From Stieleria mannarensis (lineage in GTDB: Bacteria > Planctomycetota > Planctomycetia > Pirellulales > Pirellulaceae): a stretch of DNA of 64,000 nt. Under the pieces are notes generated by a model. The model was not told the origin of the DNA. It ran no database searches and was given only the letters and a program-made list of their open reading frames with translations. Shown here one piece after another: positions 25,261-34,669 of this stretch. Within the stretch, counting starts at the first letter, position 1; each line of letters opens with the position of its first letter. The stretch covers positions 230,781 to 294,780 of the forward strand of contig NZ_JACEHH010000005.1 of NCBI RefSeq assembly GCF_014154935.1. Reading direction: 5' to 3'. The position numbers were made by a program, and so were the translations under genes.

Positions 25261-25359
25261 TCAGGTCTTGATCTTCTTGCGTTTCGCCTTGCGGGCCTTG
25301 GCGTTTGCTGGACGACGGCCGTGGTTGGCCTTCTTCAATTTGTGGTGTGGCTTTGCCAT
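25261..25359 (-). CDS. 32-residue Lys/Arg-rich conserved small protein
   Basis: Encodes MAKPHHKLKKANHGRRPANA followed by KARKAKRKKIKT and a TGA stop. About half of the residues are Lys, Arg or His, as in ribosomal or nucleic-acid-binding proteins. It is co-directional with the FabZ-like gene 36 nt downstream. From memory it resembles the short, highly basic signature protein reported as shared by Planctomycetes, Verrucomicrobia and Chlamydiae; that match is not verified here. No strong Shine-Dalgarno sequence is visible. Too short for ordinary gene finders, so likely to be missed. Confidence 0.75.
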   Translation of the reverse strand: MAKPHHKLKKANHGRRPANAKARKAKRKKIKT

Positions 25360-25639
25360 CTTGTCGGTGAATTTGAATGAAAGGAAACGGGTTGGTGGAT
25401 GGTTTGAGTCCCGGAAAATAGCAGAACACCCGCTGTCGCGGTAGTCTTACCGTTGTCCTGAGTCCCCGGATACGGGCACATTTGTCCTGGGCCAATGCAA
25501 CCAGGACCGGAGCAACAATTTAACAGCTCAACCGGCCTCCGGCACCGTCCGCTTGGTGCCCGGGTGTGCAAACCGGTCAGATTTCATCGTCCGATCGCTA
25601 GATCATAGTCGGAAATCGCCCGACTTCACCGCGACAGTT

Positions 25640-26779
25640 TCAGCGAGACAGCGTGCTGGGGCGAGCCGAAGTGGCCATCGGAGAGCCATATCGCAGCTCA
25701 TCCTGGGGTTGTGAAACCGAGTAGCGCCCGCTGTCGATCACCGATGGCGGTCCTATCGGGCGGGGCGTCGACGCCTGCGGGGCGGGAGTCGATGCGGTCC
25801 CGGGATCGGATACGGGTGCGGATGCGGGTGAATCGGCGGAGGCGATTTGGCCCAGGGCGGTCTGCTGGCGACGCCGCTGGTACCAGCTGGAGGATGCTTC
25901 GGACGGGGCCGCCGGTCCGGAGAGCGCCAGACTGCGGGGATCCGCCAAACGGCCGGATGACGCAGCGGGCGTTGCCGCGGCGAGCGACTGCGATGCCTTG
26001 CTGCGGGTCGACACAAACGACTCGACCGGGCCGCTGCCCTGAGCCACCCACGCCAACCACTGGTCTTGAAGCTGTTTCAGCGATTCGTATCCGTAGTGGG
26101 CTTGGACATTCGCCGTCCACGAGGAACTCTCCATGTACCCTTCCAGGAATTCGATGAACTGTCGCGGCCCGGACTGCTCGATCAAAAATCGACACACCGA
26201 ATAGCCTTGCGCGTACATCGGCAGCATGTCACTGGGGTACTCGGTCAACAGGAACAGTCGGTTCATCGGGATGCCGCGGCGATTGCTCAAGTATTCCCGC
26301 AGCTTGACTTCGTGCTTGTTGCGTTCGGCGGAATGTTCCACCGTCGTGCAGATCCCTTCGTCTGCCCAGCGCGGCAGGGGACGCCCGAAGTGGGTCGCCA
26401 TCACCGTGTGGGTGACTTCGTGCGGCAGAACGCTGTCCAGAATCCGTTCCCGCGAACCGATCACCCGCATTTGAAAGTTGCCGACCGGCGAACGGTTGTA
26501 GGTCGTCGCGCCTTGGGCGGCCATGTGCGGCCCACAGACCACTTCGATGGGACAGGGCGTTGACCAGGGTGGCAACGGTTTGCCGAGCCAATAGACCGCC
26601 AATTCATCGCGGAACTTTTCCGCATGACGGGCCACCGATTCAGCCAACTCTTGGGTCGGTGCGTGGACCAGAAAGTTCTGTGTGCGGGCGTTTTGGGCGA
26701 CGACATGTGGATCGATACCACCCCACACCATCGCGACCAAGACGGCCGACAAAACACTCCAACGTCGAACGGCTTCCAT
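25640..26779 (-). CDS. Secreted gluzincin-like peptidase (peptidase MA type)
   Basis: A 379-residue exported protein. The N-terminal segment RRWSVLSAVLVAMVWGGIDP is a signal sequence. A zinc-peptidase motif HEVTH (His120, Glu121, His124) is followed by WADEG with Glu141 in the place of the third ligand, and LIEQSGPRQFIEFLEGYMES matches the peptidase MA-like fold. The last 130 residues are a Ser/Ala/Pro-rich low-complexity tail, probably disordered. Activity and substrate are unknown. It is a single gene. Confidence 0.8.
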   Translation of the reverse strand: MEAVRRWSVLSAVLVAMVWGGIDPHVVAQNARTQNFLVHAPTQELAESVARHAEKFRDELAVYWLGKPLPPWSTPCPIEVVCGPHMAAQGATTYNRSPVGNFQMRVIGSRERILDSVLPHEVTHTVMATHFGRPLPRWADEGICTTVEHSAERNKHEVKLREYLSNRRGIPMNRLFLLTEYPSDMLPMYAQGYSVCRFLIEQSGPRQFIEFLEGYMESSSWTANVQAHYGYESLKQLQDQWLAWVAQGSGPVESFVSTRSKASQSLAAATPAASSGRLADPRSLALSGPAAPSEASSSWYQRRRQQTALGQIASADSPASAPVSDPGTASTPAPQASTPRPIGPPSVIDSGRYSVSQPQDELRYGSPMATSARPSTLSR

Positions 26780-27007
26780 GCCGTGGCACTCCGATTGCGA
26801 GACTCCGGACCCTCATGCTTTCAAAACCGCGTCCGCTGCGGCCCAAGCACGGGCGTTCCAGGCAGTCTAGGGATCACCGCCGACCGCTGATAGAGAAGTT
26901 TTTCGTAGGTACGATGGCCCTTCCGGGCTGTCGCCCGTGGGGCTCAGCGCGACGACCTCGAAAGGACGTCGTCCAAGTCATTTGGAAAGGACGTCGTACA
27001 GACGCGA

Positions 27008-27787
27008 CTACGCGCCAACCTTGGCCTTGGTGCGTGCCTCGCGAAGGCCACGGCTGAGGATATCGCGGAGCATCGGCGAGCAATCTTCGTACTTGGTTTG
27101 ATCCGGCGCCCCGTTGCTGAACTGATAGATCGCATCGCGAGGCTTGACCCCCAGGGCGATCAGCGAACTGCTGACGGTGCCGTAATCCTGGTTGCGAATC
27201 ACCATGCTCGGTCGCCCGGGGCCGACCGGTGCTCGGGCAAACACGCGGCTGGCGACCGCCAGGAACTTGACCGGCGAATCGAGTGTCTGCAGCGTCAACA
27301 GTCGCCGCGCCATCCGCACCCGTTCGTCATCGGGATCGTTCAGATTGTGGGCCCCGATGATGTTCAACCCCGGTTCCATCTCGACGACTTGCTGATGCTG
27401 GTCGGAATGGATCGCATAGCCAGCTTTTGCGTCGGCAATGATCAGGTTACAACCTTCATATTGCGTCTCGCCCAGCTCGGCGAGCGCTTTGTCCAACGCC
27501 CGAGCCGAACTCGTGCATCGAAGCAGGTCCATCGCAAGTGATCCGCGTGAGCGCTGGCCGAACAGCGGCATCGCCGTCGCCCGGTTGCAAACCCCCACAA
27601 ACAACCCGTTTTGATTGACACCGAGCCAGGTCCCACCGGCTTTTTGATCCACACCGCACAACACGCGAGGCTTTCCCGACTGAATTGACGGCGTCAAACT
27701 CGGCCGGTCAAAGTACTCTTCGCGATTCGCTGCAACCAGGATCGGACTCTCTGGGACCAATTGATACTGAACGGCCAATAAGCACAT
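27008..27787 (-). CDS. NRDE family protein (TANGO2-like)
   Basis: A 259-residue protein. The N-terminus MCLLAVQYQLVPESPILVAA runs straight into NREEYFDRP, the NRDE motif that names the family, and then GGTWLGVNQNGLFVGVCNR. These are the hallmark blocks of bacterial homologues of eukaryotic TANGO2. Cys2 is placed like the nucleophile of Ntn hydrolases, but no activity is established; TANGO2 itself has been linked to haem and lipid handling. It stands alone. Confidence 0.9.
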   Translation of the reverse strand: MCLLAVQYQLVPESPILVAANREEYFDRPSLTPSIQSGKPRVLCGVDQKAGGTWLGVNQNGLFVGVCNRATAMPLFGQRSRGSLAMDLLRCTSSARALDKALAELGETQYEGCNLIIADAKAGYAIHSDQHQQVVEMEPGLNIIGAHNLNDPDDERVRMARRLLTLQTLDSPVKFLAVASRVFARAPVGPGRPSMVIRNQDYGTVSSSLIALGVKPRDAIYQFSNGAPDQTKYEDCSPMLRDILSRGLREARTKAKVGA

Positions 27788-28150
27788 CTCGAAGCTTTCT
27801 TTTCAAAGATCAGTTGGGATTTGAATCACGGGTGCGACGCCGACGAAAACCAGGACGGTTGCCGTCGAAATCCACGCCCGCCAATCTATCCACGTCGCCG
27901 ACGAATCTGCACCCCCTGATGGGGTAGAAGAGGCGAAAAACAACCGCAAATTCCGCATGTGGGCCCGCGAGTCACCCCGCTGGGCCAAGTTTTCGGGTCG
28001 TGGCCTGTTCAAAATGCCTATTTTCGGCTAGCTAGCATCCGCGGAAGACCCTCGATCAGGCTCGGGGTGGAACGGGTCGCAGGTGCTGGAGTGCCGGCTT
28101 TTGGGACCGTCCCGCTTAGGGTGATCGCGATTCTTAGGAGTACCGAAGCA
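27788..28150. other. Intergenic gap with no visible gene
   Basis: 363 bp between the NRDE gene and the 3' end of the helicase gene, both on the minus strand. It must contain the NRDE promoter. I see no conserved reading frame, repeat family member or clear terminator. Confidence 0.5.
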
Positions 28151-30160
28151 CTACTGCTTGCGATGCTTCTTCTTCTTTTTCTTCTTCTTTCCCGCCGCCG
28201 CTTTGCCGCCTAGCGCCCCGGACGGGCCGCCAAACGCCCCATCGGACTTGCCGCGGAACTTTCCACCGGGCTTGCCGCCTTTTCGAAATCCACCCGGACG
28301 GCCACCCGAATCTCGCTGTCCCGGTCCGCGATCGGGACGAATCCGCAACTGTTTCCCCGAGACCCAGGCGCGTTGCAGCGTCTGGTAGACGTCCTTGGGC
28401 ATTCCCTCGGGTAAATCCACGGTGCTGAAGTGCGGATAAATCTTGATCGGTCCGATCATCTGGCTTTCGATACCGGCTTCGTTGGCGACCGCACCGACGA
28501 TGTTGCGGGGTGCGACGCCGTCGTTGCGTCCGACTTCGATCCGATAGCGGACCATGCCGGGTTCGGGCGGTCCGAGCACACGGGGCCGTTTGCCGAATTC
28601 CGCCCCGCCGCCGCGATCCTCGCGTCCCCGACGTCCCTCGTCGCGGTCTCGGTAATCGTCGCGGGCGCGTTTGGGGCGGTCCTTGACCAGGAACGTGCGT
28701 CCGTGTTGCCCGATCTCCGCCAGCGCCGCGGCGATCATCTCCATCGGTTTACCGGTTTCCTGGGCGTATTGTCCGATCAAGTCCTTGAACAGCGTCAAAT
28801 CCTTGTCGGCGATGGTCTGGGTGATCGACGCTTTGAAACGTTCGATCCGCATCGCATTGATCGCATCGGCCGAGGGGACCTCTACCAACTCGATCGATTT
28901 CTTGGTGGCCCGCTCGATCAGTTTTAACTTTCGCCGCTGGGCGGGGGTCAAAAAGATGATCGCTTCGCCGCTGCGGCCGGCGCGGCCGGTTCGCCCGATC
29001 CGGTGAATGTAGGATTCGGCATCGTGGGGCAGATCGAAATTGAACACATGGCTGATGCGTGTGACATCCAGCCCCCGGGCGGCCACATCGGTCGCGACCA
29101 ACACGTCCAACCGTCCCGATTTGAGTTGGTCGATGGTTCGTTCGCGGACGCTTTGGGGCATGTCGCCGTTGAGTGCGGTGGCGGCAAACCCGTTGCGGAT
29201 CAGTTGTTCGGCCAAGCGGACGGTGGTGTCCTTGGTCTTGGTAAAGACGATCACCCCGTCGGTCGCTTCGGCTTCCAAGAATCGCGTCAGCGCGTTGGCC
29301 TTTTCTTTGGGGGGAACGATCACCGCGCGTTGCCGGATCGATTCGGCCGTAACGTGTTTCTTTTCGATCGTTACCAAGGCGGGATCGACCAAATACCGGT
29401 CGGCGATCGAGCGAATCGGACCGGGCATCGTAGCCGAAAATAGCGTGACCTGGCGTTTTTCCGGTGTCTGTTCGAGCACGAACTCGACGTCTTCCAGGAA
29501 CCCCATGTTCAACATCTCGTCGGCCTCGTCCAAGACCAGGCACCTCAACTCGCTCAGATCAAGCGTGCCGCGCTTGATGTGATCGATCACGCGACCGGGC
29601 GTGCCGACGACGACGTCCACGCCGCGACGCAGCGCCCGAAACTGATGCTCGTAGTCCTGGCCGCCGTAAATCGCTAGAACACTGAATCCCTTCAGATTCT
29701 CGGCATACTTCTCGAACGACTCGGCGACTTGAATCGCCAATTCTCGCGTCGGTGCCAACACCAGGGTCTGGACCGAGCGCTGCTTGGAATCGATCGTCGA
29801 CAGAATCGGCAACGCAAAGGCCGCGGTCTTGCCCGATCCGGTTTGCGACTGGGCCAGCACATCGCGGCCGGCCAACATGTGCGGAATCACTTGCTGTTGC
29901 ACCGAGGTCGGCTCGGAATAGCCGGACTCGACGACCGCATCAAACACCTGGCGGCGCAATTCCAACCCCGCAAACCCGGTCGCTGCTTCTGGCTCTGATG
30001 CGGTCACGTCGTCACTGGGACCGGCCTCCACCTCCGCATCTTGAGGGGCTGCAATCGGGGCCAATTCGCTACTGGGGGCCAATTCGCTCAATTCAGGTTC
30101 ATTCTCGACCGTTACCTGATGGTCTTCTATCGACAAATTCAATTCGTTCTCGGATCCCAT
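28151..30160 (-). CDS. deaD: DEAD-box RNA helicase (CsdA/DeaD-like)
   Basis: A 669-residue helicase with all superfamily-2 motifs: AQSQTGSGKTAAF, PTRELA, DEADEML, the SAT motif in LFSATMPGPI, and HRIGRTGRAGR. After the core comes a DbpA/CsdA-type RNA-binding domain (GMVRYRIEVGRNDGVAPRNI, STVDLPEGMP). The tail is Gly/Arg/Lys-rich and ends in a run of eight lysines and HRKQ. A 90-residue acidic N-terminal extension precedes the Q motif. Role: RNA unwinding in ribosome assembly or cold adaptation. A GTG two codons upstream (30166) is an alternative start. Confidence 0.95.
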   Translation of the reverse strand: MGSENELNLSIEDHQVTVENEPELSELAPSSELAPIAAPQDAEVEAGPSDDVTASEPEAATGFAGLELRRQVFDAVVESGYSEPTSVQQQVIPHMLAGRDVLAQSQTGSGKTAAFALPILSTIDSKQRSVQTLVLAPTRELAIQVAESFEKYAENLKGFSVLAIYGGQDYEHQFRALRRGVDVVVGTPGRVIDHIKRGTLDLSELRCLVLDEADEMLNMGFLEDVEFVLEQTPEKRQVTLFSATMPGPIRSIADRYLVDPALVTIEKKHVTAESIRQRAVIVPPKEKANALTRFLEAEATDGVIVFTKTKDTTVRLAEQLIRNGFAATALNGDMPQSVRERTIDQLKSGRLDVLVATDVAARGLDVTRISHVFNFDLPHDAESYIHRIGRTGRAGRSGEAIIFLTPAQRRKLKLIERATKKSIELVEVPSADAINAMRIERFKASITQTIADKDLTLFKDLIGQYAQETGKPMEMIAAALAEIGQHGRTFLVKDRPKRARDDYRDRDEGRRGREDRGGGAEFGKRPRVLGPPEPGMVRYRIEVGRNDGVAPRNIVGAVANEAGIESQMIGPIKIYPHFSTVDLPEGMPKDVYQTLQRAWVSGKQLRIRPDRGPGQRDSGGRPGGFRKGGKPGGKFRGKSDGAFGGPSGALGGKAAAGKKKKKKKKHRKQ

Positions 30161-30410
30161 GATCACTTCTAGGCGTCAAACATTCGTGCTCTTTCGATAG
30201 ACAGGAGACTATCCCAAGGCCTTCAAAAGCGGCAGGTCGTAAATTCTGAATTGACGACAATGACCGCTGAGTGCCGTTTAAGTGGCAGATCGCACCGCTA
30301 TTGACGGATGTCCATCGGCACTGGCGGCGTTCCATTCGGTTAAATTCTCTCGCAATCTTCAGCCAACGGGGGATTCGGTCGCTTCCCCATGAGCTTTCCC
30401 AAGGCTTCCG

Positions 30411-31814
30411 ATGCGTCGCCGCATCTCCCCGTCAACCAACCCGCCACCGCCGATGACGACGCCGCCCCCAAATCCGTCGGACACCGATCACAGAACCGAC
30501 GCCGATGACGCAAGCGAACCGATTGACGTCGGCAGCTTTCGTCTGATCGACGTGCCGGGATTCCTGATCGGCCACCGCGCGTCGATCGAACGCACGATCG
30601 CCTCCAAAGCGTCCTTGGCGCTGGGCGCGGTCTTGGTCGCCACCGCGGCGCTGGCACGGGAGTACGACGCGATCAGCTTCCTGCACCAGCCGTTGGACCT
30701 GCTGGCCCCCTTTGCCGCGTCGGTGTTGGTTTCCGCGATTCTGTTTGTGGTCCTACGGTGCTTCCACGCGATCACCCGAATCGACAACCCCGCCGGCATC
30801 GTCGAAGACTACCGGATCTTCTTGTCCGGCTACTGGATGACCGCGCCGCTGGCATGGTTGTACGCGATCCCGATCGAAACGATGGCCGACGAAGTGGCCG
30901 CGTTGCGATTCAACCTGACGCTGCTGTCGATCGTTTCGATCTGGCGCGTGCTGTTGCTGGCGCGATTCGTCTCGGTGCGTTACCGCGTCTCGCTGCTGGC
31001 CGCGCTGTCCTGGGTGCTGGCGCCTTGCATGGCGATCGCCGTGGTGGCGTTGTTTCAACGAATCATGTCGATGGTCTCGATCATGGGCGGATTGCGGTTG
31101 ACCGAAACCCAGCAGATCCTGCTGGAATTCCGCTCCAACGTGTTCGGTCTGTCGTTCTATGGATTCATTCCCGCGCTGTTATTGGGTATCGGTCTTGCGA
31201 TCGCGGCTCAAAAAAATGGCAATCGCACGGCGATGCGTCGGTTCCTGCCAAGCGTCACCTCTCGATCGACATGGGCGATTCCGATTGTTGCACTGGCCGT
31301 GTTGGCCGCCGCGGCGTGTTGCTTTCAACCGGATCGCTATCGCGCCGCCGAAGTCGACCGACTGCTGATCGATGGCCGACTCGACGAAGCGATCTCGATG
31401 ATGCAACAACACGGCCGGGATCAGTTTCCCAGCGTTTGGGATCCGCCTCCTGAATTCCCCACACGTCGCACGCCCGTCCCGCCGATGTCCGAATTGCTGA
31501 CGGCGATCCAACAACACCAACCCGATTCCTGGGTGGTCGATCGGTTATTGGTCCAGGCCGATGAACTGTTGATGTGGGAATTCGGGTGGACGCAAGGCGT
31601 CGGCGATGAAGCTTACCTCGAATCAACCCTCTACATCACCGACTCGGCCGCACTGACTGAAATGCACCAACATTTCGAAACGCTCGCCGAGATGCCCGCC
31701 GGCGAGGAGGAACGCGACCGCCGCGTCAGGCTGCTGAAGATCGTCAAAGAAGCGATTCCCAAAGCGGAAGCGTTCGAGAACGATCTGCCGGTGTCGGAGG
31801 TAGGAAAAGAATGA
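30411..31814 (+). CDS. Multipass membrane protein of unknown function
   Basis: Up to 467 residues (an ATG at 30453, MTTPPPN, may be the true start). About seven hydrophobic segments lie between residues 65 and 300, for example FAASVLVSAILFVVLRCF and FIPALLLGIGLAIAAQ. A soluble C-terminal domain of about 160 residues follows (RYRAAEVDRLLIDGRLDEAI, SWVVDRLLVQADELLMWEFG). No family is recognised. The last codons (EVGKE and stop) are encoded by the left arm of a dispersed repeat element, suggesting that an insertion supplied the present stop. Confidence 0.78.
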   Translation: MRRRISPSTNPPPPMTTPPPNPSDTDHRTDADDASEPIDVGSFRLIDVPGFLIGHRASIERTIASKASLALGAVLVATAALAREYDAISFLHQPLDLLAPFAASVLVSAILFVVLRCFHAITRIDNPAGIVEDYRIFLSGYWMTAPLAWLYAIPIETMADEVAALRFNLTLLSIVSIWRVLLLARFVSVRYRVSLLAALSWVLAPCMAIAVVALFQRIMSMVSIMGGLRLTETQQILLEFRSNVFGLSFYGFIPALLLGIGLAIAAQKNGNRTAMRRFLPSVTSRSTWAIPIVALAVLAAAACCFQPDRYRAAEVDRLLIDGRLDEAISMMQQHGRDQFPSVWDPPPEFPTRRTPVPPMSELLTAIQQHQPDSWVVDRLLVQADELLMWEFGWTQGVGDEAYLESTLYITDSAALTEMHQHFETLAEMPAGEEERDRRVRLLKIVKEAIPKAEAFENDLPVSEVGKE

Positions 31815-31910
31815 TCTTCACCTCCAAAATCTTCCTACCTCTCCGCCATGCGTTTTCCGGTCGACGGGAGTCGGGAGAGGGATGGCAGAATGATACGGGG
31901 CAGAATGATA
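31797..31910. repeat. Dispersed palindrome element, copy 2
   Basis: Arms GGAGGTAGGAAAAG and ACCTCCAAAATCTTCCTACC, then a spacer, then two AGAATGATA-type units at 31885-31910 (first unit followed by CGGGG). It overlaps the end of the membrane-protein gene. Confidence 0.85.
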
Positions 31911-32027
31911 ATTCTCTCCTTCTGGGAGAGACGGCGTTTTCGCAGCAAGCAAACGCCAGAGAGGGTCTGCACCTGCGAACGTCTGGCGGCTTCCGTTACG
32001 ATCAAATCCGTCGCGAATACAATTGGG
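31911..32027. repeat. Dispersed GAGAGACGGCG element, copy A
   Basis: Contains GGAGAGACGGCG, the hairpin CGTTTTCGCAGCAAGCAAACG and CCAGAGAGGG, then a region ending near GATCAAATCCGTC. Related copies are at 43764-43868 (inverted) and 55379-55490. It directly follows dispersed palindrome copy 2. Confidence 0.85.
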
Positions 32028-32086
32028 CGTCGCGAAGCGACGCAGGGAGTCGGCTAAAGCCTCGATACCAACGCGTGCCCGGTTCC

Positions 32087-33787
32087 CTACGGCAACGGGA
32101 TCTCCATCCAGATCGGTTTGTCAGCCGGCAGGGGAACCGTGATGCGGACGTTCGTGACCGCCGGACCGCCGGGGATGTTGGAGGATGATCCCGGATACTG
32201 CGTCCCACTTTGAATTTCCATCGTGACCGCGCTCGGTGACACCGACCCATCGTGCGTTGACTGGTCGGACGAGGGTATCGACCAAACCTGACGGATCGGC
32301 AGCCCCTTGTACTGCCACTTGTCGGACACGTCCAACGGATAGTTGAAGTTCCAAAAGTTGGCGACGTCGGTCGTCAATTCCAAGCGACGGTACCCCTCGC
32401 CGCCGGATGCCCGCTGGTCCATCGGAAGCCGTGCTTCGGGAATCGGTTGCCACCCCGTCGTCGGTTGACCCCGCGGGCGGATCGTCTGCAACGCGAACGA
32501 TTGCGGCACGACGGGTTGCTGTGACTCTGGATCACGATCATTGACATCTGGCAACAACCGCAGCGTTCGCCACTGAAATCGCGCATCGTGCTGCGTGACA
32601 AATTGAACCGCGTCCAAGGGCACACTGTCTTCGGCCTGATGCGGAATCAATCCGATCCGGTTTGGAAAGTTTGCATCGAAGACAACTTCGACGACCACCC
32701 GTGCACCTGATGGAAAGGCCGGATAGTGGGCGAACAGACGCATCTTTTTTCCGTCTTCGGAAATCCATTGTTCTGACCGGCCCGATCGCGGGGCGTTCGC
32801 TTGATCGGTTCTCTCCAATGCATCGGTCACGATCAACGTCGGCCCGTCTGGCGTTGACGCATTGGGGCCGAATGCGACTTCAGGCAGATCGACCGAAGAG
32901 GAATCTGGCAGCACCGGACGGACGGAGATCGCATTGAGAACCTTGCCGGGACGAAAGTTTTCGTCGTCCAAGACCGCACGATAGGACGGATAGATGGCCA
33001 ACAAGCCGTTCCAATCACGGCCCTTGCTTAACAACCGCATGCCTTGGCGATTCCCCCAGGACGGCATGAAGGGACTGTCACCTGGTGCGACAAACCGCTT
33101 GGGCGGTTCGGATTGATACCCCTTGGGCACGATGGAAAGCATGTTCCCTTTGGCATCGTACTCCGGCGGCAGAGACTGCGAACCGAACTGTTTGCCAGGA
33201 TGCTTCTCCATGTAACGAAGCTGACGCAAGACAAGCGGTTTGTCCAGGTCGAACGCCTCCGCCGTCGGGCCGCCTTTTCCGTTACTGCTGCTACTGGATG
33301 TTTCAATCCAATCCGACGGATGCTTCTTTGTGATTGCTTCGGTGTCATCGACGAACACCTGCGTGACGAATTCCTGATCGACCGATCGGGTGTATTGCAG
33401 ATGAATGGTGTGGACGCCCGTCGGCAAATCAAACGACATGGATTCCGCGGGGTCGCCCATCGAATGAATCCCTTCGGTCGCCAGACGCAGCTCCATTTCC
33501 GCGTCCGCCGGCAGAGAGTATTTCCAACCGTGAATGTTGTGCCAAATCCCGGGCAGCGAGCGCAGGCATAACTTCTGGTCATCGATGACCTGCAAATGCG
33601 TCGTCAACGCCCGCATCTGATCGACGCTGTTCCGCAGTTCTGGAAGGTCTCTGATGGCAAACACGGTCGGCAACCAAGCCGCAACCATCAACGTCAGCAG
33701 CATTAAATCCATCAAACTGAATCGCAACCCGCGTCTCCGCGATGAGGACGTGGGGAGATCCGATGCGGATACCGGGTCATTCGTCAT
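32087..33787 (-). CDS. Hypothetical membrane-anchored protein
   Basis: A 566-residue protein of unknown function. The cytoplasmic N-terminus is short and ends RRRGLRFSLMDLMLLTLMVA, an N-terminal anchor motif (FSLxDL...LL) common in planctomycete proteins. A large extracytoplasmic part follows with SMSFDLPTGVHTIHLQYTRS and several beta-rich stretches. The ATG at 33787 overlaps the stop of the upstream gene as ATGA, so translation is probably coupled; a start 14 codons upstream is less likely. The protein and its partner at 33784-34506 share the same architecture and wording of motifs, suggesting a two-subunit envelope unit. Confidence 0.8.
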   Translation of the reverse strand: MTNDPVSASDLPTSSSRRRGLRFSLMDLMLLTLMVAAWLPTVFAIRDLPELRNSVDQMRALTTHLQVIDDQKLCLRSLPGIWHNIHGWKYSLPADAEMELRLATEGIHSMGDPAESMSFDLPTGVHTIHLQYTRSVDQEFVTQVFVDDTEAITKKHPSDWIETSSSSSNGKGGPTAEAFDLDKPLVLRQLRYMEKHPGKQFGSQSLPPEYDAKGNMLSIVPKGYQSEPPKRFVAPGDSPFMPSWGNRQGMRLLSKGRDWNGLLAIYPSYRAVLDDENFRPGKVLNAISVRPVLPDSSSVDLPEVAFGPNASTPDGPTLIVTDALERTDQANAPRSGRSEQWISEDGKKMRLFAHYPAFPSGARVVVEVVFDANFPNRIGLIPHQAEDSVPLDAVQFVTQHDARFQWRTLRLLPDVNDRDPESQQPVVPQSFALQTIRPRGQPTTGWQPIPEARLPMDQRASGGEGYRRLELTTDVANFWNFNYPLDVSDKWQYKGLPIRQVWSIPSSDQSTHDGSVSPSAVTMEIQSGTQYPGSSSNIPGGPAVTNVRITVPLPADKPIWMEIPLP

Positions 33788-34506
33788 TTTTGAACCTCCG
33801 GCATCCGGTCGATCTTGCCCTGTGCCCATTGCTCAAACGCGTCTCGTCGATCTAACTCCACCAGATACGTCACGATTCCGGGGTAGAGTGTCGGCTGATC
33901 TTTTTTCGACTCGACCGGCTGTTGCCCCCGCAAACGCAACAAACAGATCGGCTCGTCGACCGAAAACGACTTCGACGGCGTTTCGGCCGTCACGACCGAC
34001 TCCACCACCAGATCGTCCAATGAATCCAGCGGCAGATCGTCCGACAAGGACGACGAACTCGATGACCCGCCTTGGATTCGACTGGAGATCCATCCCGTTT
34101 CCTTCTTGATCAACGCGATCGTCAACACGGTTTCGACGGGATCCTGCTCTTTGCCACGCGAGCTGAAATCGCGCCCGCCAGTGCTTCGCGGTGAATCGGC
34201 TGCTATGGCGCGGCGCCCCGTGATGAAACAGGGCCCATATCCGGCCGGCAAGTAGATTCGGTAACGCCACACGTGCGCGGCCGCGACTCCGGGTGGAATG
34301 TCATCGGGTCCGACCGGGACGCGACTGATGTGAACACGCTTGGGATCGGTCACGTCCAGCAAGCCGACTTCCTCAATCAATCGCGCCCGCTGGCGGCGCA
34401 GATCGAACAACTGTCGGTTGAAATGGATCGAACTTGCGATCCCGATTGCCGCGCCAAGCACGATCAACCAAGTCACCGGACGACGCGATCGCGAACTGGA
34501 TTGCAA
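33784..34506 (-). CDS. Hypothetical membrane-anchored protein
   Basis: A 240-residue protein. One transmembrane helix near the N-terminus (WLIVLGAAIGIASSIHF) is followed by a short coiled coil (NRQLFDLRRQRARLIEEVGL) and an extracytoplasmic domain with WRYRIYLPAGYGPCFITG. A serine run (SSSSSSL) lies in the middle. No family is recognised. The stop overlaps the ATG of the 566-residue gene by the ATGA arrangement, so the two form an operon and are probably made in fixed ratio. Confidence 0.8.
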   Translation of the reverse strand: MQSSSRSRRPVTWLIVLGAAIGIASSIHFNRQLFDLRRQRARLIEEVGLLDVTDPKRVHISRVPVGPDDIPPGVAAAHVWRYRIYLPAGYGPCFITGRRAIAADSPRSTGGRDFSSRGKEQDPVETVLTIALIKKETGWISSRIQGGSSSSSSLSDDLPLDSLDDLVVESVVTAETPSKSFSVDEPICLLRLRGQQPVESKKDQPTLYPGIVTYLVELDRRDAFEQWAQGKIDRMPEVQK

Positions 34507-34669
34507 CGTGGTGTCTCCGCGGGTTTTCAGGCGAGATACGGTCAGTGGATTGCCGGTACCACCATCGTACCCGCAACAGCGATCGACCAGAACCGAACGT
34601 GGGCGACCGGGCAGAAAAGCACAACTGACAGCAGCGTTTTGTGTACACGGCCCCGCTTCTGGTTAGTCA

